A stretch of DNA of 64,000 nucleotides from Agapanthus africanus (lineage: Eukaryota > Streptophyta > Magnoliopsida > Asparagales > Amaryllidaceae), in contig CM057347.1 in the NCBI GenBank assembly GCA_030015575.1, forward strand, positions 510,573,176 through 510,637,175, read 5' to 3'. Below, piece after piece: positions 12,081 through 25,250 of the stretch. The position numbers were made by a program, and so were the translations under genes. Position 1 is the first letter of the stretch; every line of letters starts with the position of its first letter. Under the pieces are notes generated by a model. The model was given only the letters and a program-made list of their open reading frames with translations, searched no databases and was not told the DNA's origin.

Positions 12081-12307
12081 TGTAGTAAACACTGATCAAA
12101 AGCACCTACTTATATACAAATGAACATAAGAATGAGCAGTATTAAATGCAATATTCCGGTGTGAATAGGAGACATGGTTGCTGAGTTCGAGATTGCAATT
12201 GAAAACTGTTAACCTACATAAGGAAGCATGATTTCAGTACATGCAATCGATGTATATATTGATTGAGTTCGCATGAACGTTTAACCCGAAATATGGGAGG
12301 AGAGAAA

Positions 12308-12326
12308 TGTTCCACCGGGCGTGCCA
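12308..12326 (-). other. Primer binding site of T2
   Basis: Minus strand TGGCACGCCCGGTGGAACA, five bases inside the LTR end. It is nearly the same as the site at 46,157-46,175 of T3, which links T1, T2 and T3 to one Tat group. Confidence 0.8.
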
Positions 12327-12331
12327 GAATT

Positions 12332-15300
12332 TGTAAAGCGTTTTTTGTCACCCTATTGAGATAGGAATACGCATCGCTAGTCAGGCGTATTACAGATTCT
12401 TCCTGCCTAGGGTAAGCCGAGATTTATTAATTGTGGGGATCCGAATCTCCGGCAACCATGGACTAAGCTGCCGTTAATTGCCCATCGTTTTTGGAATGAG
12501 AGAACCTCTAATTGGCGGGTAAAACTAGTTATGAGAACTCAATGTGCGGTGTACGTATGTTATGTTTTGGACGTATCGGGGGCCTAACAGAGTTTACAGG
12601 GATCCTAAGGACGCATGAAACAACACGTGACTGCTGGGTGTCAGCAGGTCGCGTGCGTGGCGCTGGGTGCTGGGCGCTAGCGGGATATGCGTGCGACACG
12701 CAACCGCTAGGCGCCAGCAGGTCATGCGCATTGCACACGACCGTTGGAAACACCAGCAAAAAAGGGGCTTAGCCCCTGGGCTAGGAGTTGAACTTCCTAA
12801 GGGTTTTGGAGTTAAACTCCTAGGGAAAAATTGGATGTGTATTTGGAGTTAAACTCCCAAAAGTTTTGGATTTGGCGTTAAACACCTAAAAGGTCTGGAT
12901 TTGGAGTTAAACTCCTTTGAGAATTTGGATCTTGGAGTTAAACTCCTTAAAGATTGATTTGAAGTTAAATTTATAAAGGATTTAGATTTTGGATGGTGAA
13001 AGTAAGTCCTTTTTCATTTTCTTCAAGTCTTGGAATTCCCTCAAATAGGTTCTTCTGAGATGGGTTCTTTCTTCCTCCTCTCTTTTGTTGGATCTTGGAG
13101 AAAAGCGGGTTGAGATTAAAAGTCTCTCTTTTAAAGATTTGATGGGATATCTGAGCTCTCCTTTGAGGGTTTTATGGTGAAAATCTATTTTTTTTTTGGG
13201 GAAAGAGGAGGTAAACTCCTAATTTAATTCAAAAAAAAGAAGAAAGTTTAGAACTTTAAGAAAGGAGAAGGAGGCATAGAACCCTAATATTATCACACCC
13301 CACTTCCTAGTAGACGGAAACGGCACGTGACGAGATCCGCGACGTATTTATTTCGAGAAGGTCATTTTCCGGAATAAATACGCTAAGTGTAAAAGAAGCA
13401 ATATAAAAATGACAAGAAAATTAACATGAGATTTAAAATTCAACAACTTTATTTACATTCAACTTGATTCATTTACAATATATGATTTCGACTGAAAGAA
13501 AATACAACAATGGAAATGCCTAAACAGGTGGCATATATAAATTGAGAAAAAGATAACTAATTTAGGTCTGGGTCGTGATCTGTTCGTGCTCTTCCTCGGT
13601 AGTATCCACCTCCTCAGTATCCACGATATCTGACGAACATTCCAAGAAAACAAAGAAGGGTGGAATGCCCGTCAGCGAACTTTCGCTCGGTAAGTCCCTA
13701 AGAAATGGATGTGAAATATCAAGTGTAATGATAAAGAAAAATGTATATCATGAACAATTGATTATGAAGTATGGTGTGTCAGCATATCGTTTAATGTAAA
13801 CATGGAAAGTTTATTTAGCATGCAGTTCTATATATCATGGAAACTAACATGAGCAGAGTATAACATGGCCGTGTAGTGTAGGTATAGTGAATATGAAGTG
13901 AATGTAAGTGTCTTAACAGGTCTCTACTTGGATATACTAATTTAATGTAAGTTCAAGGGTTAATGTCAACTAATCTCAAAAGTGTTCTCAAACCTAACAG
14001 GCTATAATTCAGGGGTAAGGAACCACGGGTCCGAAACAAGTGTTAGTAACGGGATTTCAACCTAGTGTTGAAGTATTCCAAACTCAACAGGCTGTAATCC
14101 AAGAGCAAGGAAACACGGACCCTCATGATAGCTTGCTTGTGTTAGTAGACATGGAGTCATGATCTAGTGGGATTCTTGAGATTCTATTGGATTCACACAA
14201 GAATTACCCCAACATCGCGTGTATTCTACGTTATAGTTAAAATTACCGGTCTTGCTCGAATCCATGGATACATCAAGTTTTCAAGATTGAGTTCATGTCA
14301 ATATCATGTATTCATGTTAAGTATTCTTGTATTCATGTCATGTTGTATTCATGGTTCGAGTCAAGTCAGTTTAAAAAAAAAGCAACCATTGTGTTCTGAT
14401 ATTCATGTTAGGTTCATGTCCAATTATAACCAGGGTTTGGTTAAGTCAAGTATACATGTTTGATACTGATGGTTTGAATTCGAGTATTCAGGTTTGAATT
14501 AGATTCAGGTTTGAATTAGACTCAGACTGAGTCAGACACCTGTACTAATTTAACTCTGGAAATCTTAGATTCAGGAATTATCGGTAACTACTGCACATGG
14601 ACGGCAGGATTTGTGTTTTTTTCTAAGGCAATTACTATTGATAACTCCGTTAAGTTATCTAACTTAAATAGGCAAGCACCCACTTTTTCCGGCTCTCCGG
14701 AGCACAAGAGAATTGATCCCGCTTAAACCTATATTTACTAAAGTCCTTAAATAATGTTTTATATAATTTGAGGGGGTTTTATGAAAAATATTTTAATATA
14801 GTTAAAAATAAAACCTCGAGGGGTTATTTATTTTATTAGGGTTTTCATGAGCATGAGTTTTAAGGATTTGAGGTATTTTAGTGATAAACAATTAACTTTT
14901 GGAAGTTCACGGTATTTTATTGAAAAGAGTTGTGTTTTGGTAACTTGATGGTATTTTATTGAAACTTGTTAATCTTTCATTTTTAGAAAAATAAGTTTAT
15001 TATATTTTGAAAATATGGATTTATAATCTTTATATAGTTATTAAAATTAAAATATTTTTATTTTTATTTATTTAGAAAATTCGTTTTTCTTAAAAACTGT
15101 ATTTAAAACCTTTCGAGACCGAATGCTCCGTGAGGAGGTCTGCATCTCGCTCTACTAGCCCAAGGATGTGCGATAATCCGCACCATTCATTAGCGGGTCC
15201 CCTAAAAAGAGTTGTAGAGGCATAATCACAAAGGAATCGAAATACTGTTTTAAAAGAAAACCGGTTTTTATAGTAAGTGGTATTTTAATGTAATATTTCC

Positions 15301-16789
15301 TCGAAACAAAAGTTTATACAAAAGAGGTATAGTGCTATAGAACCAAGTGTGTACGTGAGGGGTAGGTCATTACCCCGCGATGTTTTCCTAAAGGTGTGTT
15401 TAAGCAAAACTAAAAGAGATGATATTAAAGTTCATGGTATTTAAATGAAAAGTTAAATTAAAATTAGTTTACATGATATTCTAGGTTAAATCTTGATTCG
15501 AAATATTGGTATCAAAATTATAAGTGAAGAGGTAAATTTTGTTTAACCAAAATATAAATAGATTTGGAGTTATGGCTTTTATAAAAGATGATATCGGTAT
15601 AACTCCACTTTTACCGATTTTGTTTAAAAAGAATTTTCAAAGAAGAGAAAGGGTATTTGGGAGGGACTTACTACTTGGTTATGTTAAGAAGAGGCAGAAG
15701 AAGGAGAGTTGATCTTCGTGGTATCGCGGGAGCTCCGGAATAGCTTCGATTCTTCGCCGGAAATTGACCGCTTGCTAACTCCTCTTTACTCCGCTTGTAC
15801 TTAGGAAATTTTTGAAAGTTTTGGCTAGAATTTTCAGAATGATACTGAGCCAAAGTGTAGTGGAGAATTAGGGTTTTGAAATTAAAATGGTGGATTAAAA
15901 AGCATTAAAATTTGGTTTAATGGTGAAATGAAGGGGTCTTTGTTTGATTGCAGGGAAATCAAACAGTGCATGGGGTGTTAGGGATAGGTGAAGGGGTTAG
16001 TGTGTAAAACACGGGCCTCATTGGGTTCGGTTCAACCGTTGGTGCCGGCCTAAATGAAGTTTTCGCCGGGTGATCTAGGGCTATGGGGGTCTGGATTTGT
16101 GCCACGTGTACATCTCAGTGTTTACTCCATTTTTCACATGTTTGATTTTTCTGACTTTTCATTTTTCTGTGTATTGCACGTGCAATCTTTTAGGCTTCCA
16201 AAAATTAAAAAAAATTAGAAAAAAATAATTATGGCTGATGGGAATCGAACACAGGGGTTACGTCACAGCAGTGCAAGACTTTACCAATGAGTTACAAGTT
16301 GTTTCTTGCTTTTATTTAGCAAAAGTAACTTATAACTCGTATACAGGCTGTGATACTCTCTTTTGTACATTAAAAGAGAAAATTTTGTACAGTGATTTCA
16401 GAGTCGTTACAAATATTTTTGGGGGGAATGAAAATTGGTCTTCATTTCATTACCAAGTTTCCTTATATAGGCTTACAAGTTTACACATACCCCCTTGAGC
16501 TTTACAAAATGGTATTTTGCCCATTCCATACCTTATGTGCTTATTTGTTTTTGCACATGAGCCGCGGGCTTAACAAAAATTTGGTTTTTTCCCAATTTAT
16601 TTTACATTCATGCATGAAAATTACATCAAATATATTTATTACATAATTTTCTTCTTGGTATAGGGGAGGCCAGCCTCTTTTGGGCTCGACTTGGGCTTGG
16701 GCCCACTTCGCTTGGGTTTAGGCCTACTTGGTTTGGAGTTGACTTTGACTTTGACTTGGTCAACCGGGATGTAATTTTTGACCCTAACA
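12332..16789 (-). repeat. 5' LTR of T2, interrupted by a solo LTR
   Basis: Starts on the minus strand TGTTAGGGTC at 16,789 and ends GCTTTACA at 12,332. A TATA-like CTATATAAGG lies at about 16,461-16,470 (minus). TTYAA-centred palindromes, here read as GGAGTTAAACTCC, cluster at 12,781-12,955. Sequence on the two sides of the inserted solo LTR matches consecutive parts of the T1 LTR near 9,000-9,040. Confidence 0.82.
13291..16411 (-). mobile_element. K-family solo LTR inserted in T2
   Basis: A 3,121-base LTR of the same family as the chromovirus K0, in minus orientation, starting TGTAACGACTCTG at 16,411. It is flanked by a perfect 5-bp target-site duplication AATAT (13,286-13,290 and 16,412-16,416) and has no internal region, so it is a solo LTR, normally produced by recombination between two LTRs. 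ORFs inside it are short and unconvincing. A tRNA-like module lies at 16,232-16,300. Confidence 0.92.
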
Positions 16790-17021
16790 ATTCTTTTCCC
16801 GGTGCTCGGATATTTCTAGGAGAGAATTGTAGAACCGGATGATATAGCCCTTGAAAGATTCCATGTCCTCGCTCTTGATAGTGAACAGGTAGTCAACTGA
16901 CCTCTTCTGCCGTCAGTTGCCGACGAAGTGGATAAGCAACTGAGTAGCCAACTCATCGAAAGTTAAGATTGAGCACGGAGTTAGGCCACGGAACCAATCT
17001 CGTCTGGCCCAGAAGAGAGTT
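16790..17021 (-). pseudogene. Gypsy gag remnant
   Basis: The minus strand encodes Gag capsid-like sequence: RDWFRGLTPCSILTFDELATQ, followed by VGNWRQKRSVDYLF, resembling the region in plant Ty3/gypsy Gag where R-x-W-y-x-x-L is followed by SI-x-[TS]-F. It lies between the T2 LTR start and a K-family LTR and is the outermost host layer of the nest on the right. The parent element cannot be named further. Confidence 0.6.
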
Positions 17022-20000
17022 GCCATACCCCTCTTCCTAGAAGACGGAAACATGCATGTGATAAGCCCGCAACGTATTTGTTCCGAGAAGGTCATTTCCC
17101 GAGTAAATACGCTAAGCCTAAAATAAATAATATAAAATGACAAGAAATTAACATGAGATTTTGTAACGTTTTAGAAAATTTTAAAGGCTATTTTAAAATT
17201 TAAAGAAAAAGGTTTTAAAAAAATTATGATAGTTAAGTGTTATAGTAATTAAATTTAGATGATAGTTATGTGCAAAAGGGTTACAAAGAGAGTTTGTAAG
17301 TTGCATGGGGGTTTTAGTGCCAAGGTGAGATTAAGTAGGTGTTATGTTAAATTAGCCCTCACACACAACTTACCTTGAGATGCACTATGAGCCAACACCT
17401 CCTCTTTGCCCTACACACACCTCATCCTCTCTTCACACACCTCCTCCTTCTATCAAAACACCACGCTCATTTTATTTTTTTGCTTCATCAAACTGAAAAA
17501 AAACATTTCCCCAACACTTTAACACCAAAATCAATAGTTTTTCACTATCTCACAAGGAAAAGTTAGAGTTTTCATGGGTATTGGTCCAAACACCAAAGCT
17601 AGGCCTTCACAACTTCAAGTGTGCAATTTTTGAACTTAGAGTTTCTATGGAATTCTTCAAGTTAGGTAAAAACCCAACCTTTTCATGTTTCTTAAGAGCT
17701 GTAGTCTCAAATAGTGTGTATGATATCTGAATTTTTGGTTAGTATAAGGTGTTATAGCTCAATTTGAATCTGCTATAATTCTTGTGCTCACGAAATTAAA
17801 CTAACACTACTGGAAGATGGCTTTAGAACCTAGAATACATCCTTAAAACCCGAACCCATTCCTCCATGCTTCGTCCGCCAGAAAATTCATTTTGCCCGCT
17901 ACCGGCAGTTTTTCTTGGGAGTTAGGTGTTGGATTTTTGGTTAGGGCTCTCTGTGTCTTATATAAGGTCTATAATATACTTAGTTTTTTTCCCAAATTGC
18001 CTATACAAAAATCTGGAAGGTGTTTACTAGGCGTAGTGTGAAATATTAGCATATGATACGGATACTTGATATCACGTTGTATTGTTTTCTCTAATTACAA
18101 CGATTCGGTGTAGTTCCAAGTAGCTTCACGTCTGATTAGCACACGATAATCACACGTTTTACATTAAGTAAGTTTGTTTGATTTTTATATATATATTCGT
18201 CGTATCTAAAAATTAGCCGCTCACGTGCGAAAGTTGTATTTCGATATTAGGATCGGTCGTGGAGATTTCGGAAGCGGCAAGAAAGGGAAAGGGAGCGATC
18301 GGATTCGAGTAGATCATGACTTGTTCTGGTGAATAGACTAAATATCTATCGGGGATATTGTATGGATGGCGTATAGTGCCCGAAACCTAAAACTTGTGAT
18401 ATATTGATTTCTAGTCATTTCAATTGAATAACTACACTTAGATTCGCATTGCACGCATTCATATATTTTAAACACTATTACTTAACACATGCTAAGACAC
18501 TTGCACTATTACCAATGAGCTTATGTTGCACTTGCACATACCAACATGCTTCACCTACACCCATCGGTAATTGATATGCCACATACACACCTAGAACTTG
18601 CCATGTCACTTATATCCTATTACACACTGTTAGTATTGTAGATGACTGTTATTACTCATCATTACGTATTGTTTGATATATTATACCTCATTTCCATTGT
18701 TATCATGTTTTATTATGTGATGTTGTTTTATGAGATTTCTGTTGCTACGGGTTTTGAGGCACGACATGATATAGTTGATAATACTTGATCTCATTTATAA
18801 TTTTACGGTTTCTTATGATAGATGATGATATGTCCACCATGAGCTTGATGTTTTTATGATTTGATTTTATTCCCAACCAAGTGGGGGAGATATACAGTTG
18901 TGGATTTTTACGATATCCGAATTGAGTGGGGGAGTATACAGACAGATACATGGTGGACCCGGTCAAGGCCGAGGGGCAGGAAATCCACATTTGAAGCGAG
19001 GAGCCTAACGAGGAACACTCGATTTCGGAGAAAGTTTGAGAAACACGGTGGATATCTAGAGAATATCGACTGGTGTTAATAGATATCAGGATCGTTCGGA
19101 GAAACGATGCCTGCGAGAATTGAAGATTTGTGTCGATGTTTGATACCGGACTTGAGAATAGTTATGGATATATTCAAAATATTGGGATATTTTGATGAGA
19201 TTTCTGTTTTCTTTTATACGGAAACAGTTATGATATATTCATTATTAAACTTACTATGCGCATCCTATTATACACCACGATTATATTGTGCATAGGTTTA
19301 GTCGCTATTTCGGTTATGCATACGATTTTCACTTATGATTTTAGTTTTATTCACTGAGTTGGTAATTTCCCTTCGTTGCGCTGTAGTTTCTTGCAGGATA
19401 GACCGCGTGGACTGATAGCGGCGTTGTGGACTTATATCTTGGGTTTTTCATCGCAGATTTTGCTAAGTGGGTTACATGCATAGTAACCGCCTCTTTTATG
19501 TATATTATACTTTGTATCTAATGTCACTCCATTAGACCATTTGTGTTGTTTGACTTAGAGCGAATTGGAACTTATGTATATTTGGTCGACTTAAGTAGAA
19601 TCGTCTAGTTATCGTGTTTTGTGCACTTTTACTTATAATATGCTAGTGATTCTTCACTTTTGAGCGTTGTATATGCATTGTGTGGGTTTGTTTCCGCCGA
19701 AAGCATTGATATTGCTCCCAAGTAGGGATGTTGTTATAATTGTTATTAAGTACTTATTTTCTCCAAAAATTACAAAAGGGGTGCTGCTGCAATTTCTAAT
19801 GGCGAAAACTTTTCTTAACCCTATTTCAAATCACTTGTTGTATGCTTTAAATTAAACAATCTTTGTAAATCAAATGGGGTTTCATATCAAATATTTCTTT
19901 TTAAAACTTTACCTCTTTTATTCTTTAAAAAAGGGTTTAGATCATGGTTTCTGGTTTACTTGGATTGCGTCGACATCTTTAGACGTCAGACAATTTAAGT

Positions 20001-20521
20001 GCCAGTCACGTGCCAAATTTGGGTTGCGACAAATTTAAACTACAACAACTATATTTACATTCAAACTCGATGCATTTACAATACATGAGTTCAACTAAAA
20101 AGGAAATACAAAAAAAAAATCCCAAACAGGTAGCATACATAAACCGAAAGAAAAGATGAATTAAGTTAAACTTGAGTAGTGGTTTTGTCGTAATCCCCTA
20201 TAGTCACTTCTATCTTCTCAGCCTCTAGACCACCTGACGAACATCCAAAAGAAGAAAAAGATGGGTGGATGCTCGTCAGCGAACTTTCACTTGATAAGTC
20301 CCTAAGAAAAGGTGTGGAGTATAAAAGTATAATGACAAGTTAGATATGGATATCATGAAGTAATGGACTAGGAGATATGGTGTTTAATCATGTCATTTAA
20401 TATAAGCATGGCAATTTTACGTAACATGCAGTTCTATATATCATGGCAAAGTAACATGAGTATAGTATAGCATGGTCGCGTAGTGTATTATTATGATTAT
20501 GAAGTGCATGTAAGTGTCCTA
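17022..20521 (-). mobile_element. K-family LTR on the minus strand, holding solo LTR M1
   Basis: Bases 17,022-17,161 and 20,037-20,521 match consecutive parts of the K LTR (compare 13,291-13,910 in the solo copy); M1 lies between them. On the right it stops exactly where the 5' LTR of K0 begins (20,522), so K0 was inserted into it. The rest should continue beyond K0, outside the window. Confidence 0.8.
17162..20031 (+). mobile_element. M1: solo LTR of the M family
   Basis: A 2,870-base LTR beginning TGTAACGTTTTAG and ending GGTTGCGACA, without an internal region. The flanks GATTT (17,157-17,161) and AATTT (20,032-20,036) agree at four of five positions, consistent with an aged target-site duplication. 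Its end resembles that of the LTR of M2 (27,215 on the other strand: CGGGTCGTGACA). Short ORFs such as that at 17,375-17,566 are not supported as genes. Confidence 0.78.
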
Positions 20522-23312
20522 TGTACCGACTATGAAATCTCAGTACAGAAATTTTCCTGTTAATATACAGAAAAGAGTATTACAGCCTATGTAAGAGTTA
20601 AAAGTTATTTCTATTAAATAAAAGAAAGAAAAAACTTGTAGCTCACTGGTAAAACCTTTGCACTGCTGTGACATAGCCTGTGTGTTTGATTCCCATCAGA
20701 CACAATTATTTTTCTGATTTTTCTTTTTATTTTTGGAAGCCCAAAAGGTTGCACTGCAATACACAGGGAAATGAAAAGTTCAGAAAAATCAAACAGGTGA
20801 AAATGGTGTACAGACTTAAAAACCCACATAGCACGAATCTCGAGGCATTTGCCTCATATCCGACTGGCGAAAATGCCCTAGGGGTCGGCGGCGACGGTCC
20901 GGATGCAACCAAATTGCTACGTACTTTGCATACTTGTCCCTTCAGCTCTTCTTAACTTCTCTGCACTGTTTGGTTTCCCTGCAATCAAACAGAGACATTT
21001 CATTTCACCAATTAACACCATTTTAATATTTTATTTTTTAATCCACATTTTTAATTCCCAAAGCCTAATTCTTCATTATAAATACCACCCATGCCCTAAC
21101 TCTTCACCATTCTGAAAATTCTAGCAAAAACTCTCTCAAAAGTTCTTAATTGCAAGTTGAGTAAGTGGAGTTAGCGAGCAAACTTGTTCCGTCGAAGATC
21201 GAAGCCATTTCCGGAGCTCCCGTGACGCTACGAAGACACTCCTCTTTTCTTAATCCTTTTCTTAATATTTTCAAAACCGTAAGTCCCTCTTCCCTTCTTC
21301 TTTTTCATCTCCATTCATATTTTTTCAAAATATCGACAAAAGGGGAGTTAACACGTAACAATCTTCGTTTATAAACAATTTATCATGCTTGATATGTCTA
21401 AATGTCATATAATTACACTAATATCCTTTTAAAACAAAACGCATATCTATTGTCTTTTTATGAAACCAAAATTTCATGTTCAATACGCAAATAACGAACT
21501 TTTTCATTAAAATACCTTGAATTTTAATATCACCCATTTCGATAATTGTTAAATACCTTTAGGAATAATTTCATGGGGTAACGACCTACCCCACACGCAC
21601 CCTTTGGTTTCAAAGCACGATACTTATATATATATGTTTGGTTCAAAGAATAATTTTCACAATAAAATACTACATAATTTTAAAACCGGGTTTCTTTTAA
21701 ACCGGTATTTTTATTCCTTTGCAATTATGCATTTACAACTCTCGTTAGGAGACCCACTAATGAATGATGCGTATTATCGCATATCGTTTGGATAGTAGAG
21801 CGAGATACAGAACTCCTCACGGAGTATTCGATCTCGAAAGGAAATAAAATACGGTTTTTTAAGAAATGCGAATTTTCTAAATAAAACGAATTTTCAAAAT
21901 TAAATAAAATTATAAATCCATATTTTCATTATATTATGAAACTATATTATTCTAAAAAAATGAAAGATTAAAAAATGTTAATAAAATACCATTAAGTTAC
22001 CAAAAAGGACCAGTTTTCAATAAAATATCGTAAGCTTTTAAAAGCTAAGTATTTATCATGAAAATACCACAATACTTAAAATACATGTTCATGAAAACTC
22101 TAAGTACTACAAATCACCCTCAAGGTTTTATTTTAAACTATATTAAAAATATTTTTTCATAAAACCCTCTCGAGATATACAAAATAATATTTTAAGAACT
22201 TTAGTAAATATAGATTTAAGCGGGATCAATTCTCTTGAGCCCTAGGGAGCCAAAAAAAGTGAGTGCTTGCCTATTCAGATTAGAAAACTTAACGGAGTTA
22301 TCAATGGCAATTGTCTTAGAAAAAGACACAAATCATGCCGTCCATATACAGCAGTTGCCGATTACTCCCGAACCTAAGAATTCAAGAGTTAAATTCGTTC
22401 ACAAGTGTTTGACTCAATTTGAGTCCAAACTCAAATCTGAATCCAAAATCAAAAACGAACTCGAATACTTGATCATGAACTTGAACACTTGAAATCAAAA
22501 TCAAACTTGCATACTTGACTTGACTTGACCGAACTTGAACACTCGAATTCAACATGACTAGTTGAATACATGATTATATCCTGAACATTTTTTATCCATG
22601 GTTTTAGCCAAGACTTGTAAACATAATCTATACAATGCATTATGCGGGGATAAAGGGGTAGATTGGTACGGAATGTATATCGTGGCACGGGAAGTCACTT
22701 AAAAGACACCTACATGAATTCACGTGCCGTTGTCCCATAGGTTATGACGGGGGCTTGTACTATATGTTACCATAGTCCACGGGGTAAAATGGACTCCTCT
22801 CGTATACATGAATATCTTCTTTAACAAACTACAAATAACCGTGTTAGAATAACTATTCTATACCTGTGAACGATCATATACAACTTTACCTGTTCACTGC
22901 ACATTATTTATTATCTTCTACTTCTTTTGGGACAAACCGAGCACTGGCTCGCTGACGGCATTCCTTTCTGTTTCTTTATTTGGAATGTTCGTCAGGAGGA
23001 CTAGGCTCTGAGGAGATAGAGCCGAGCCAGGAGGACTTGGACTAGATTACAGCTCTGCCTGGCTATTAGTTCTCACTGCACTTATTTTCTGTATGCCATT
23101 GTTTAGCATTTGCTTTATATCATTATAACTTTTTATTACAAACAGTTGTATGTAAAGTTAAATGTTAATAAATTTGTTGTTCAGTTTATTACTCTTTTCA
23201 TTCTTATTTATTTATATATTGCTTAATTACGCTTAACTTATTTATTTCATAGTAAATACGTTGCGGGTTTTCTACGTCACCGTTTCCGTCTATTGGGAAG
23301 CGGGGCGTGACA
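20522..23312 (+). repeat. 5' LTR of K0, about 2.79 kb
   Basis: Starts TGTACCGACTATG and ends GGAAGCGGGGCGTGACA. TATA-like ATTATAAATACC lies near 21,075. The five bases before it are TCCTA, the expected left target-site copy. A tRNA-like module is at 20,634-20,706. Confidence 0.88.
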
Positions 23313-23455
23313 GGTTTTGTTGGTAGCTCATGCAGGTCAGTTCTGCATGAAGTCTTAAGCAATATATCACAAAAATTATAAGAATCGGTAACTATATATT
23401 CCTTACATTTCAAATTTCTTGAATCTATCCTAACCATTCCTTTTCTATCAAGGTA

Positions 23456-24780
23456 ATGGACTCCCAACAACACCAGTATGAACGTCAACGGCAATACTCC
23501 ACCGCCTACTCTACCACCTCTCCCTACCATTGCAGCTCCTATCAATGAGCAAACGGTCCTGCTTGAGGCTATTAAGAGCCTATTAGAGGGTCAACAGCAG
23601 CAGACTACTGTTCTCATGCACCGCCCCGAAACCGAGGCATCCAGAGTCAAGCAATTTCGGGCACTGTACCCAAAACACTTCTCGGGAAAAGAGAGCCCAC
23701 TTGAGGCAAAAGAATGGGATCAAGCGATCGAAGATGACCTGGAAGCAGCTCAAGTGCCAGATATTGCCTGGGTGAGAGTTGCTAAGTTGCAACTGACCAA
23801 CAATGCAAGAGTCTGGTGGAAGGCTGAGGAAAGCTGTCTCACCCAACCTATAGAGCGGAAGACGTTTCACGATTTGTTCGATGCGAAGTTCTTTTCTGAG
23901 ACTGCCCATTTCGAGATGGAACAACAGTTCATCCACCTGCAACAAGGCTCTATGTAGGTAAAATCAGTGGATGAATATGATGCCGAATTCATCATGCTTA
24001 GCAGGTAAAGAATTCGTATCAAATACTGTTCCGTTAAAACACATCTCTATCCTGACATCAATATCTTATCAGGTTCATGACGCATTTGATCCCGACCGAT
24101 GAGATTCGGGCTAGACGATTCCAACTGGGCTTAGACCCGGAGATTCAGGCGGCATTAGTCACAGGTGACTACCCGACTCATGTACTCGCTCTGAAGGCAT
24201 CACATCGTTACGAAGCTGTGGTCAAGAAGAAGGGTAAGCCCCAAACAGCTGGAATCAAACACCCTGCCACACAGATGACAGGAGAAGCCTCTTCTAGGCC
24301 TACCTTTGCACCCAGGTGACCGGGAGGATCATCTGACCAGTCCAGTTCAGATTTTTGTTTCTGCTGCAAGAGAACTGGACACCTGGCGAAGGACTGCAGG
24401 CGTGCAAATGGCATGTGTTTGATTTGTGGCGCATCTACTCACGCTATAGGAGCATGCCCATATCGACTTAACACAGCACCAGCACCCAGACCCGCGATCA
24501 CAGCCCAACAGAGGCCAGCTATTCAGGTACCTGCACCCCGCCTAGCTTTCCCTGCACCAGCTCCACGTGGACCACCTTCACAGCCTCAACATCAATTCCA
24601 TCAGGCAAAGAGAAATGTGCCTCAAAGGCAGAGAAACATGCCCCAAGGACAGAGGAATGTGCCTTTGGCAAGGAGGAATGTACCGAGACGTCGGGCTTTT
24701 AAAATGACGGTCGAGGAGGCCGAAGCCACAGGACAAGTCATCACTGGTAACTTCCCATCCTTTCAACTTTTCAATCCTTG
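23456..24780 (+). pseudogene. K0 gag
   Basis: Chromovirus-type Gag. The capsid region has QFRALYPKHFSGKESPLEAK, LQLTNNARVWWKAEE and FFSETAHFEMEQQF. It is followed by a CCHC zinc knuckle CFCCKRTGHLAKDC (about 24,358-24,400) and a second cysteine-rich motif CLICGASTHAIGAC just after it, then a basic QRN repeat tail. Tekay/Del-type Gag has this order. The first ATG after the primer site is at 23,456. The fossil is not fully open. Confidence 0.85.
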
Positions 24781-24819
24781 TGTATCACTATATTTTTCCT
24801 ATATCTAAACCCAATCTCA

Positions 24820-25250
24820 CACAACTTAGGTGCTGTACTAGTAGCCACCCTTCCTGCACTCGCACTTTTCAACACCGGAGCTTCACACTGCTTCATGTCC
24901 CAACGATTCTTGAGAACGGATGCGATTCCCGTGAAGCCACTCATTTCAAGCTGGAATGTCAGTTCCGGGAATAGAATCTTGAAAGCAACTTTGGGTATGA
25001 TCAGTGTCCAGTTGTAGTTTGCGGTCGACAATTCTACGCAAATTTCAAAGTACTGGACATGCCAAATTTCGATGTTGTATTGGGAATGGATTGGCTGGGA
25101 GTATTCTATGCTACTATTGATTGCTATCAAAAAAGGGTAGTATTTGAGATACCAGATCACTCAATTTTCTATTTCAAAAGTGGAGATAGAACGTTGGAGC
25201 CAGAAAGCTACCGTGTTAAACCAAAGAATGCAGAAGTGTTCTCTCTATGC
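24820..25250 (+). pseudogene. K0 protease
   Basis: Aspartic-protease sequence with ALFNTGASHCFMSQRFL near the active site and FDVVLGMDWLGVFYATIDC at the C-terminal end, standard for chromovirus proteases (usual D-[ST]-G at the active site). The reading weakens near 25,250, where the minus-strand M2 element appears to begin. Confidence 0.82.

Larger units (their letters stand above)
12081..16789 (-). mobile_element. T2: Tat-type element, 5' LTR and leader on the minus strand
   Basis: Minus-strand LTR (16,789 to 12,332), primer binding site (12,326 to 12,308) and about 230 bases of leader to 12,081, where the C1 LTR begins. The LTR is related to that of T1 and faces it. The LTR is interrupted by a K-family solo LTR (13,291-16,411); without it the LTR is about 1.33 kb. 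The five bases beyond its start (ATTCT, 16,790-16,794) are a candidate target-site copy. Confidence 0.8.

Noticed and set aside
13575-14463. Short plus-strand ORFs of 74 and 98 codons
   Set aside because: They lie in the K solo LTR, and equivalent stretches of the other K LTRs are not open in the same way.
17375-17566. Small protein gene rich in His/Leu
   Set aside because: Lies in solo LTR M1, with no conserved counterpart seen and low-complexity composition.
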